17,945 bases of DNA, from assembly GCA_937902905.1 (NCBI GenBank), contig CALELW010000213.1, positions 1 through 17,945 on the forward strand, given 5' to 3'. This document shows, one piece after another, positions 1 through 5,952 of this stretch. The notes below the pieces were generated by a model. That model saw nothing but the letters and a program-made list of their open reading frames with translations, had not been told where the DNA came from and did no database searches. This DNA is from an uncultured Clostridium sp. (GTDB lineage: Bacteria > Bacillota > Clostridia > Lachnospirales > Lachnospiraceae). Both the position numbers and the translations under genes were made by a program. Each line of letters starts with the position of its first letter. The first letter of the stretch is position 1.

Positions 1-274
1 ACCAAATGGTTTCCAGTGCTCCTTCGTGGGTATTAAGTTTTTTGGCAATCTGCGAAAAAAAACTGCCAATTGTACCGCCAATCCTTACCGAAACCTCTTC
101 ACATGCCTCCATCAGCGGCGTATGCCCATATTCCATTTCCCCCTGTAAAATAAGGAGTGCCCTTTCACAGTCCTGCATATTATGTAAGCGGTTGCCATAT
201 CGAATCCGGTAAAAAATACCGATTCCTAAACTCCCTAACAGGACAAAAATCATTCCTAAAAATTTTATTTCCAT
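1..274 (-). CDS. spoIIIAB: Stage III sporulation protein SpoIIIAB (partial, N-terminal 91 codons)
   Basis: SpoIIIAB is a membrane-anchored part of the SpoIIIA-SpoIIQ channel between mother cell and forespore. The visible part begins MEIKFLGMIFVLLG, a hydrophobic segment at about residues 3-18. It continues with the family's conserved pattern of Arg after the membrane segment, then LHNMQDCERALLILQGEMEYG, where the last stretch resembles the typical L..L..EI.Y..TPL block, followed by TPLMEACEEV. The ATG at 272-274 is preceded by an AGGAGGG ribosome site. The start overlaps the last codons of spoIIIAA by 10 bp, so the two are translationally linked. The gene leaves the window at its left edge; family members are about 170 aa, so roughly half is missing. 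The rest of the spoIIIA operon is expected beyond the edge. Confidence 0.9.
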   Translation of the reverse strand, partial: MEIKFLGMIFVLLGSLGIGIFYRIRYGNRLHNMQDCERALLILQGEMEYGHTPLMEACEEVSVRIGGTIGSFFSQIAKKLNTHEGALETIW

Positions 275-1161
275 ATCGTCTTTCCCTCCTTATCATAGAC
301 AGCCAGACATTTGCCCGGATGAAACAGATTGTCCAAAAGTATATAGCGCTCAAACATCCGGTTTTCAAATACTGCCTGAAACTCTTTTTTCTGCCGAACC
401 TGCGAAAGCGTTTCTCCATGAATCGTTGCCAAAAGAGAACATCCGCTTGTGAGTGCATAAGAAAGAGCAGCAATATCTTCGCTTGTCCCAATCTCATCGA
501 CCGCAACGACCTGCGGAGCCATCGAGCGAATCACCATGCGCACCCCCTCCGCTTTTTTGCATCCGTCTAACACGTCACAAAAGGGGCCTAAATCTCTTTG
601 GGAAACTCCCATATAGCAGCCCGCTATTTCCGAGCGTTCGTCAACTACCGCCACATTACACCGCCTTGAAAGATTTCTCACAAAATCACGCAAAAGCGTT
701 GTTTTTCCACCACCCGGAGGAGCTATAATCAGCGTTGGCAAAATCACGGTATTTAACACGACAAACGGCATCAATTCATCGGAACATCCCTTTATTTCAT
801 GGGAAATACGGATGTTTAATCCGGACAAATACCGCATCGTCTTCACCGCTCCATGCTCATACACAACATGTCCGGCAAGACCGACTCTGTGTCCACCGGG
901 AATGGTAAGAAATCCCTCTCTCATCTGCTCCTCAAAAGCATACAATGACTGTCTGCTGATTCGCGAAATCAACTCTTTCCATTCCGCCATCGTAACATTT
1001 TGTTTTTGCTCCGGCACAACAAATCTGCCATCATACCGCAGCGCAATACTCTTTTCTCTGCGGATTCTTATTTCCTGCAGTTTTTCTTCTTTTAAAACCA
1101 CGCGTTCAACCAGTTCCCGCAGCCTTTCCGGCAAAAGTTCCCGAATCTCTTTATTTAGCAA
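265..1161 (-). CDS. spoIIIAA: Stage III sporulation protein SpoIIIAA, ATPase
   Basis: SpoIIIAA is the mother-cell ATPase that is thought to power the SpoIIIA-SpoIIQ channel during engulfment. It is related to secretion and pilus motor ATPases. Counting from the chosen start the protein has 298 residues. Walker A is APPGGGKTT (147-155) and Walker B is VVAVDEIG (D222, E223). IPGGHRVGLAGH near residue 88 and the ATIHG block near the end are typical of the family. I chose the TTG at 1159-1161 because AGGAGG sits 7 nt upstream and because a SigE-like promoter lies at 1184-1211, so a longer protein starting at 1230 would begin upstream of its own promoter. The length fits the B. subtilis protein (about 307 aa). 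First visible gene of the sporulation operon; it overlaps spoIIIAB by 10 bp. Confidence 0.93.
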   Translation of the reverse strand: MLNKEIRELLPERLRELVERVVLKEEKLQEIRIRREKSIALRYDGRFVVPEQKQNVTMAEWKELISRISRQSLYAFEEQMREGFLTIPGGHRVGLAGHVVYEHGAVKTMRYLSGLNIRISHEIKGCSDELMPFVVLNTVILPTLIIAPPGGGKTTLLRDFVRNLSRRCNVAVVDERSEIAGCYMGVSQRDLGPFCDVLDGCKKAEGVRMVIRSMAPQVVAVDEIGTSEDIAALSYALTSGCSLLATIHGETLSQVRQKKEFQAVFENRMFERYILLDNLFHPGKCLAVYDKEGKTIWK

Positions 1162-1183
1162 ATGCACCCCTCCTTTTTTTACA

Positions 1184-1211
1184 TGTATATGCCTGTCCGC
1201 ATGGAATATAC
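1184..1211 (-). promoter_or_regulatory. Predicted SigE-type promoter for spoIIIAA
   Basis: On the minus strand a -35-like GTATATT (1205-1211) is followed after 13 bp by CATATACA (1184-1191). The mother-cell SigE consensus is roughly ATATT, a 13-15 bp gap, then CATACAnT, so the -10 has two departures. The predicted start of transcription lies just ahead of the ribosome site (1169-1174), giving a very short leader. In B. subtilis the spoIIIA operon is transcribed by SigE, which agrees. Seen: the motif and spacing. Inferred: sigma factor. Confidence 0.6.
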
Positions 1212-1223
1212 CACCCATTTGCC

Positions 1224-1252
1224 TTGACACCCCATCCTATTTGTACTAAACT
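1224..1252 (+). promoter_or_regulatory. Predicted SigA promoter for aroE
   Basis: A perfect -35 TTGACA (1224-1229) is followed after 17 bp by TAAACT (1247-1252), which matches 4 of 6 bases of the -10 consensus. Transcription would start about 25 bp before the aroE ATG. The box lies back to back with the divergent SigE-like promoter of spoIIIAA, 12 bp away. Confidence 0.55.
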
Positions 1253-1284
1253 GAGGGCAAAAAGCAAAAGAAGGATTTAATATT

Positions 1285-2049
1285 ATGGAATACGGATTAA
1301 TAGGAGAAAAATTAGGCCATAGTGCCTCCAAAGAAATTCATGAACAATTAGCCGACTACTCATACGAGTTACATCCTCTCACAAAAGAGGAATTTCCGGT
1401 TTTTATGGAAGAAAAAGCGTTTCGCGCCCTGAATGTTACCATTCCATACAAGCAGGCAGTTATCTCTTATCTTACTGCCATGGATGAAAATGCAAAAGCG
1501 ATTGGTGCCGTCAACACAATTGTGAACCGGAACGGCTCTCTCTATGGCTACAATACGGATATGCCGGGATTTCTCTATATGGTAAAGAAAAATGGTATTG
1601 ACATCGAAGGGAAAAAAGTTGTTGTCCTTGGAAATGGCGGTGCCTCTCAGGCAATTCAGGCAGGTGTCAAAAAAATGAATCCCGCCGAAATGATTGTGGT
1701 CGGCAACCGAACCATCAAAGAGGGAGTTCTTACTTATGAACAATGTTTCGCTCTCCACAGCGATGCGGACATTGTCGTAAATACAAGTCCGGTTGGTATG
1801 TATCCAAATGTGGATTTTTCACCGGTTGACTTAACTCATTTTCCTCAATGTCAGGCAGTCATTGATATCATTGCCAATCCGCTTACCACGAAACTTGTCG
1901 CGCAGGCAAGAGAACTTGGCATGAAGGGAATCACCGGACTGGAAATGCTGATTGCACAGGCAAAATATGCCGTTGAAATCTTTTTGGACACACAAATACC
2001 GGAAGAAAAAATTGATGAAATTTATCAGAATATGAAAAAAAATTCGTAG
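1285..2049 (+). CDS. aroE: Shikimate dehydrogenase AroE
   Basis: Catalyses NADPH-dependent reduction of 3-dehydroshikimate to shikimate in the chorismate (aromatic amino acid) pathway; cytoplasmic. The 254-aa protein carries the substrate-binding serines in GHSAS (11-15), the catalytic lysine in NVTIPYK (K56), NTI (77-79), and the catalytic aspartate in YNTD (D92). The nucleotide loop GNGGASQA (116-123) and the NTSPVGMYP block (166-174) are also present. The C-terminal GLEMLIAQAKYA carries the conserved Gln (Q225). It is a compact member compared with the 272-aa E. coli enzyme. The ATG is preceded by AAGAAGG. It stands alone, with its own promoter upstream and a terminator immediately after the stop. 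Quinate/shikimate dehydrogenase paralogues are possible, but the motif set fits AroE. Confidence 0.93.
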   Translation: MEYGLIGEKLGHSASKEIHEQLADYSYELHPLTKEEFPVFMEEKAFRALNVTIPYKQAVISYLTAMDENAKAIGAVNTIVNRNGSLYGYNTDMPGFLYMVKKNGIDIEGKKVVVLGNGGASQAIQAGVKKMNPAEMIVVGNRTIKEGVLTYEQCFALHSDADIVVNTSPVGMYPNVDFSPVDLTHFPQCQAVIDIIANPLTTKLVAQARELGMKGITGLEMLIAQAKYAVEIFLDTQIPEEKIDEIYQNMKKNS

Positions 2050-2053
2050 AATA

Positions 2054-2103
2054 CAAAAAAAAGAGCCGTACCGGCAATCACTTACCGGTACGACTCCTTT
2101 TTT
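2054..2103. terminator. Bidirectional intrinsic terminator between aroE and hsp20
   Basis: A stem pairs GAGCCGTACCGG (2063-2074) with CCGGTACGACTC (2085-2096), leaving a 10-nt loop. It is flanked by an A-run on the left and a T-run on the right, so it can end transcripts arriving from either strand. One position is a C-A mismatch in the aroE transcript but a U-G wobble in the hsp20 transcript. It sits directly after the aroE stop and before the hsp20 stop. Confidence 0.9.
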
Positions 2104-2121
2104 CAGATAAGTCAAAACTTA

Positions 2122-2583
2122 TCATCCTTCAATGGCAATGTATTTTTTCTGCTCCACAGCATCTTTATGCTCTTTCTTTGGAACAAACAATTTCAAAATA
2201 CCATGCTTAAACTCTGCTTTGATATCTTCTTCTGTCACATCTGTGCCAACATAGAAGCTTCTCTGGCAGGCACCCTCATAGCGCTCTTTACGAATGTAAT
2301 GTCCCTCTTTCTTGTCTTCGCTCTTATCTAAGCCCTTTGAAGCGCTTAAAGTGAGGTAACCATCCTCTAATGAGGCTTTTACTTCTTCTTTTTTGAATCC
2401 CGGCAAATCAATCATAATCTCGTAACCTTCATCGGTCTCGCGAATATCGGTTTTCATCAGATGACTGGCATTTTTACCATAAAGCTTTTTCTCAGCTTTT
2501 CTAAAATCTCTGTCATCATAAAATGGGAATCCTCCAAAAAAGTCATCAAATAAATTTTCTCCAAAAATACTAGGTGTTAACAT
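2122..2583 (-). CDS. Small heat-shock protein, Hsp20 / alpha-crystallin family
   Basis: ATP-independent holdase chaperone that binds unfolding proteins in the cytoplasm as large oligomers. The 153-aa protein has a Phe-rich N-terminal arm (FFGGFPFYDD, 15-24), then an alpha-crystallin domain from about residue 43 to 136. The domain includes the signature A.FK.GIL (GIL at 128-130). The C-terminal I-x-I anchor is IAI (149-151). The ATG at 2581-2583 has an AGGAGAG ribosome site. It is monocistronic: a SigA promoter with a CIRCE operator lies upstream, and the terminator shared with aroE lies downstream. Regulation by HrcA is therefore predicted. The roughly 100-nt leader shows no obvious extra element. 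Confidence 0.95.
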   Translation of the reverse strand: MLTPSIFGENLFDDFFGGFPFYDDRDFRKAEKKLYGKNASHLMKTDIRETDEGYEIMIDLPGFKKEEVKASLEDGYLTLSASKGLDKSEDKKEGHYIRKERYEGACQRSFYVGTDVTEEDIKAEFKHGILKLFVPKKEHKDAVEQKKYIAIEG

Positions 2584-2684
2584 AAGTCATCTCTCCTTTT
2601 CTTCATCAAACTAAACTGTTTCAATTAACACGTTACCATTTGATTTTTTCTTTCCTAAGAACCCCTTTCCTTTGTTCTAATTGT

Positions 2685-2713
2685 AATATAACACTTATTG
2701 TTAGTACTGTCAA
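2685..2713 (-). promoter_or_regulatory. SigA promoter of hsp20
   Basis: On the minus strand a perfect TTGACA (2708-2713) is separated by exactly 17 bp from TATATT (2685-2690). The -35 box lies within the CIRCE inverted repeat, so a bound repressor would block RNA polymerase. The predicted leader before the hsp20 ATG is about 95 nt. Confidence 0.85.
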
Positions 2714-2727
2714 GAGGTGAGTGCTAA
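2701..2727. promoter_or_regulatory. CIRCE operator (HrcA binding site)
   Basis: TTAGTACTG (2701-2709), a 9-nt spacer, then GAGTGCTAA (2719-2727). The canonical CIRCE is TTAGCACTC-N9-GAGTGCTAA, so one arm is perfect and the other differs at two positions; the spacer length is exact. HrcA represses class I heat-shock genes through this site. It overlaps the hsp20 -35 box and, unusually, the stop codon (2724-2726) of the gene upstream. No hrcA gene is in the window. Confidence 0.9.
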
Positions 2728-3284
2728 TTTATTTGTGAAAGTTTTGTGAACTCTTGCTCAAAGCACGCATACCTCGCCTCATACCGTTTCACACAGTCAT
2801 GCATCGTTTCGGCATCTCTCTGATAAATAAAGATAATATCTTCTACATCTCTTTTTTCTCCAATCAGTCCGCACAAGCGGCTCTCAATCTCCCATGGCAT
2901 TTTCCTCTCCAACAGATAACGGACTCCATAATACTGTAACATCATATTCATTCGCTTGTCTTCTGAACAGGACTGCGTTTTTATATAAGAAAGCAGCCGA
3001 TTACATATGTATTCAAAATCATCCACCAGATAAAATGCAAAAAGCAAATCTCGGAAGAATTCACCGCCAAGTGTTTCCAGTCTGATTTTCGACTGATACC
3101 ACTCCGGTATCTGCTCACTTCCTAAATCTGCTTCATCAAAGGTTCCCTCATATATATTTTTCAATATGCCCCATCCGTGACAAAAGACCAGTTCCGGAAG
3201 GGCTGCCAGCGTATAAATCAAATACTCATTTTCCGTCAATTTTTCCTGCTTTACTTCTCCCCCAACCATATGCGCTTTTTGCAT
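2724..3284 (-). CDS. Hypothetical protein, 186 aa
   Basis: I do not recognise this family. The protein is acidic and soluble-looking, rich in Leu, Glu, Tyr and Arg, without a signal peptide, membrane segment, or cofactor motif. Predicted content is mostly helical (for example residues 15-45 and 125-185). It contains several scattered cysteines with no CxxC pair. The ATG at 3282-3284 is well supported by GAGGAGG 7 nt upstream. The TAG stop lies inside the CIRCE element that precedes hsp20, and no terminator separates the two genes, so transcripts could read into hsp20. A weak promoter candidate lies upstream at 3335-3363. Function unknown. Confidence 0.75.
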   Translation of the reverse strand: MQKAHMVGGEVKQEKLTENEYLIYTLAALPELVFCHGWGILKNIYEGTFDEADLGSEQIPEWYQSKIRLETLGGEFFRDLLFAFYLVDDFEYICNRLLSYIKTQSCSEDKRMNMMLQYYGVRYLLERKMPWEIESRLCGLIGEKRDVEDIIFIYQRDAETMHDCVKRYEARYACFEQEFTKLSQIN

Positions 3285-3334
3285 CTTGATTCCTCCTCAT
3301 AATCTACCGCATTCTATGAAAAAACCACGATATA

Positions 3335-3363
3335 ATTATACATATATTTAAGTTTTATGAAAA
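3335..3363 (-). promoter_or_regulatory. Candidate SigA promoter for the 186-aa gene
   Basis: On the minus strand TATAAT (3335-3340) lies 17 bp downstream of TTTTCA (3358-3363), which matches 4 of 6 consensus bases. The -10 is perfect, but the surrounding region is very AT-rich, so chance matches are likely. Confidence 0.35.
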
Positions 3364-3430
3364 GGAACAAACGGTATATCCTTACGAAAAATTGGCTTTT
3401 TTAAGCGAAAAACAGCAAATAATGGATTTC

Positions 3431-3458
3431 TTGCAATTTCTCAAATATCATGTAAAAT
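3431..3458 (+). promoter_or_regulatory. Candidate SigA promoter for the TAXI-gltS-asnB unit
   Basis: TTGCAA (3431-3436), 16 bp, then TAAAAT (3453-3458), about 35 bp before the ATG at 3494. Both boxes are partial matches. It is the best-placed candidate in the 209-bp gap, which otherwise shows no clear operator or riboswitch fold. Confidence 0.4.
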
Positions 3459-3493
3459 AGATTATATCTACAAAAGAAAGGAAATAACATCAC

Positions 3494-4450
3494 ATGAAAA
3501 AAATATTATGCGTTCTGCTTAGTTTATCGTTAGTGCTGCTAAACGGCTGTTCCAGTGATGTAGGTAACATTCGTTTTGGAGCCGCCGGCGTTGGCGGTAT
3601 GTATTATACGTTCGCCAATAGTTTCACCGGAATTCTTAGTAAAGAGAACGAAAATTATTCTTATGAAGTTAAAAATACCGCAGGTTCCACCGCTAATATC
3701 CGGTTACTGTCCAATCACTATATCGATTTAGCGATTGCACAGGCTGATTTAATCCATGATGCCTACGAGGGAACCGGCGCATTTGATGGTAACATTTGTA
3801 AGGACTACAGTGCCATTGCCGGTCTCTATACAGAAGCATGCCAGATTGTTGTCCGTGCGGATTCATCCATTTATTCACTCGATGATTTGCAGGGAAAACA
3901 TATCAGTATCGGTGCCTCCGAATCCGGCACAGAACGAAACGCAAAAGAAATTCTTGCAGCGACCGGATTAACCTTCCGTCTGGTTCAAACAGAAAATTAT
4001 GATTACACACAGGCTGCCAACCAGCTTTCCAATGATGAAATTGATGCCTTTTTCTGTACGGCAGGTACCAAGACAACAATTATCGAGGAACTGGCAAAGG
4101 AATGTCCAATCCGTCTTCTCAGCCTGAATGAGACATGCTTGAAAAAACTGATGGCATCCTCTCCTTCTTATATCCGTCATGCCATTCCGGCAAACACTTA
4201 TACCGGACAGGATAAAGAGGTAACAACCATAGGAGTGAAATCTATTCTTTTAGCATCGGATGATTTATCCGAGGACACCGTTAATTCAATTACAAAAGCC
4301 TTATTTGAGCATAGTAAAGATTTACAGTATGCAACATCCTTGAATTTAGAATTAAACGAGGCATCTGCTACAAAAGATATTACACTTCCTTTTCATAAAG
4401 GAGCTGCCTCTTATTATAAAGAGAAGAAAATTACCGTTTCGACAAAATAG
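3494..4450 (+). CDS. TAXI-family solute-binding lipoprotein
   Basis: Extracellular binding protein of the TAXI class, which normally delivers substrates (glutamate-like acids where known) to TRAP secondary transporters. The 318-aa protein starts with a lipoprotein signal MKKILCVLLSLSLVLLNGC, lipid cysteine C19. The mature part shows the family's typical blocks: a glycine-rich start followed by YYTFANSF, TAGSTANIRLL (about 62-72), IAQADLIHDAYEGTG (about 80-94), and SIGASESGTERNA (about 138-150). The ribosome site AAAGGA is a slightly distant 11 nt upstream. The next gene, 18 bp on, is a GltS-type symporter and not a DctQ/DctM permease. That pairing suggests the protein serves GltS or acts as a sensor. 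Family assignment is strong; substrate is inferred from GltS. Confidence 0.88.
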   Translation: MKKILCVLLSLSLVLLNGCSSDVGNIRFGAAGVGGMYYTFANSFTGILSKENENYSYEVKNTAGSTANIRLLSNHYIDLAIAQADLIHDAYEGTGAFDGNICKDYSAIAGLYTEACQIVVRADSSIYSLDDLQGKHISIGASESGTERNAKEILAATGLTFRLVQTENYDYTQAANQLSNDEIDAFFCTAGTKTTIIEELAKECPIRLLSLNETCLKKLMASSPSYIRHAIPANTYTGQDKEVTTIGVKSILLASDDLSEDTVNSITKALFEHSKDLQYATSLNLELNEASATKDITLPFHKGAASYYKEKKITVSTK

Positions 4451-4468
4451 CAAATAGGAAGGATTACT

Positions 4469-5656
4469 ATGAACATTGAATTTGATATGTACCAGACACT
4501 GGCACTTGCCGTTTTGGTACTTTTACTTGGAAGTTTCTTAAAAAAACACATTCATTTTTTGGAAAAATTCTGCATTCCTGCTCCTGTTATCGGTGGTTTG
4601 TTGTTTGCCATCTTAACCTGCATCGGTTATTCGACCGCACTTGCTGATTTTACCTTTGATGACACTCTCCGCGAAGTATGTATGGTTTTTTTCTTTACTT
4701 CGGTCGGATTTCAGGCAAATCTGAAAATATTAAAAAGTGGCGGAAAATCAATGATTATTTTCCTCTTCTTAGTCATCACCTTAATCGTGTCACAAAACCT
4801 GCTTGCAGTTGGTCTTTCCAAACTGCTGCAATTAAATCCGCTTGTCGGCATGTGTACCGGCTCAATCCCAATGGTCGGAGGCCACGGTACTGCCGGCGCC
4901 TTTGGACCGGTTTTAGAGGATTTTAATATTCAGGGTGCAACCACAATTTGTACGGCTGCAGCAACCTTTGGTTTAATTATGGGAAGTTTAATCGGCGGTC
5001 CAATCGGCAAACGTCTCATCGAAAAAAGAAATTTGATGGATACCGTTGCCACCGAAGATGACAGTCTTTTAATTGAAGATGAAGAAAAACACAAACGCCA
5101 CACAAACATGTATGCAGCCGCCGTTTTCCAGTTGATTTTAGCAATTGGTCTGGGAACCATTTTTTCCTGGCTGCTTACCAAGACCGGACTTACTTTTCCG
5201 ATTTACATTGGTGCCATGCTTGCCGCAGCGTTAATCCGAAATATCGCTGAGTATACAAATTTCACAACCATTCATATGGGTGAAATCAATGACCTTGGCG
5301 GAATTTCATTATCCTTGTTTTTGGGAATGGCAATGATTACCTTGAAGTTATGGGAGTTAGCTTCCTTAGCACTTCCGCTTGTCATTTTACTAGCTGCGCA
5401 GACGCTTCTTATCGGCATGTTTACTTACTTTGTTGTATTCCGTGTCATGGGACATGACTACGATGCCGCAGTTCTCGCCGCCGGTACTTGTGGATTTGGT
5501 ATGGGGGCAACCCCAAATGCCATGGCAAATATGCAGGTCTTATGTGACCGCTTTGTGCCATCGGTAAAAGCTTATCTGCTGATTCCACTGGTTGGAAGTC
5601 TGTTTGCCGATTTTATCAACAGTTTGGTTATTACATTTTTTATCAACATTATATAA
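4469..5656 (+). CDS. gltS: Sodium/glutamate symporter, GltS family
   Basis: Na+-coupled glutamate uptake carrier in the cytoplasmic membrane. The 395-aa length compares with 401 aa in E. coli, and about ten hydrophobic segments are visible. Many blocks match the E. coli protein from memory: IPAPVIGGLL, GGHGTAGAFGPVL (with the conserved GGHGT re-entrant loop), GLIMGSLIGGPI, NDLGGISLSLFLGMAM, LKLWELASLALP, DYDAAVLAAGTCGFGMGATP and NAMANMQ. Both inverted repeats seem intact. AGGAAGG precedes the ATG. It lies between a TAXI binding protein and a 67-aa small protein, apparently in the same transcript, with asnB further down. Glutamate specificity follows from the family and has not been shown here. 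Confidence 0.94.
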   Translation: MNIEFDMYQTLALAVLVLLLGSFLKKHIHFLEKFCIPAPVIGGLLFAILTCIGYSTALADFTFDDTLREVCMVFFFTSVGFQANLKILKSGGKSMIIFLFLVITLIVSQNLLAVGLSKLLQLNPLVGMCTGSIPMVGGHGTAGAFGPVLEDFNIQGATTICTAAATFGLIMGSLIGGPIGKRLIEKRNLMDTVATEDDSLLIEDEEKHKRHTNMYAAAVFQLILAIGLGTIFSWLLTKTGLTFPIYIGAMLAAALIRNIAEYTNFTTIHMGEINDLGGISLSLFLGMAMITLKLWELASLALPLVILLAAQTLLIGMFTYFVVFRVMGHDYDAAVLAAGTCGFGMGATPNAMANMQVLCDRFVPSVKAYLLIPLVGSLFADFINSLVITFFINII

Positions 5657-5668
5657 GGAGGTTTACTT

Positions 5669-5872
5669 ATGTTTTTTAAAAAGAAAAAATATATTACAAT
5701 AAACAATCCTCAGAAAAACAGAAAAAATTATGATTTAACTTATGATAATGTAGCCATTCCGGAGGTGCATACACATGAGGAAACATACGATACGAAGTCT
5801 GTTTCTTCCGACTCCTCGGTTGACTATGACAACCTTGCAATTCCTGAAGTACACATTAAGGGGAGGAAGTAA
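5669..5872 (+). CDS. Small repeat protein, 67 aa, YDN(V/L)AIPEVH motif twice
   Basis: I do not recognise this family. The N-terminus is strongly basic (FFKKKKY), and the rest is polar with no membrane segment or cysteine. The motif YDNVAIPEVH (25-34) recurs as YDNLAIPEVH (53-62). At the DNA level the two copies differ at eight of ten codons; seven of those changes are silent and one is Val to Leu, which argues for selection on the peptide sequence. A very strong AAGGAGG lies 7 nt before the ATG, 12 bp after the gltS stop. It may be an accessory or regulator of GltS or TAXI, or a scaffold peptide; this is unproven. A possible terminator overlaps its last codons. Confidence 0.8.
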   Translation: MFFKKKKYITINNPQKNRKNYDLTYDNVAIPEVHTHEETYDTKSVSSDSSVDYDNLAIPEVHIKGRK

Positions 5873-5905
5873 TCTTTTTCCCATACATGTTTCCCCCTTT
5901 TTTTG
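5858..5905 (+). terminator. Possible leaky intrinsic terminator between the 67-aa gene and asnB
   Basis: AAGGGG-a-GGAA (from 5858) can pair with TTTCCCCCTT (about 5890-5899), giving about ten pairs with one bulge and one wobble. A run of seven T follows (5898-5904). The loop is long (about 20 nt) and the left arm lies in the last codons of the 67-aa gene. If active it would lower asnB expression relative to gltS. Confidence 0.4.
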
Positions 5906-5952
5906 CATACAGTATATCATATGGAATTATTTCTTTGCAAAAGGAGGTTACT

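Noticed and set aside
157..728. Plus-strand frames opposite spoIIIAA/spoIIIAB
   Set aside because: They are shadows of two well-supported sporulation genes and show no recognisable motif.
1162..1230. N-terminal extension of SpoIIIAA to the GTG at 1230 (321 aa)
   Set aside because: It carries no good ribosome site, would make the protein longer than the family, and contains the SigE-like promoter; TTG at 1161 has AGGAGG at 7 nt.
1831..2115. A 94-aa minus-strand frame over the end of aroE
   Set aside because: It runs across the terminator and aroE coding sequence, has no ribosome site and is very Phe/Cys-rich.
3494..4450. TRAP transporter operon
   Set aside because: No DctQ/DctM or fused permease is present on either side; the adjacent carrier is GltS.
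5887..5952. AsnB start 22 codons upstream
   Set aside because: It would remove the Cys from position 2, which the glutaminase reaction needs, and AAGGAGG lies just before ATG 5953.
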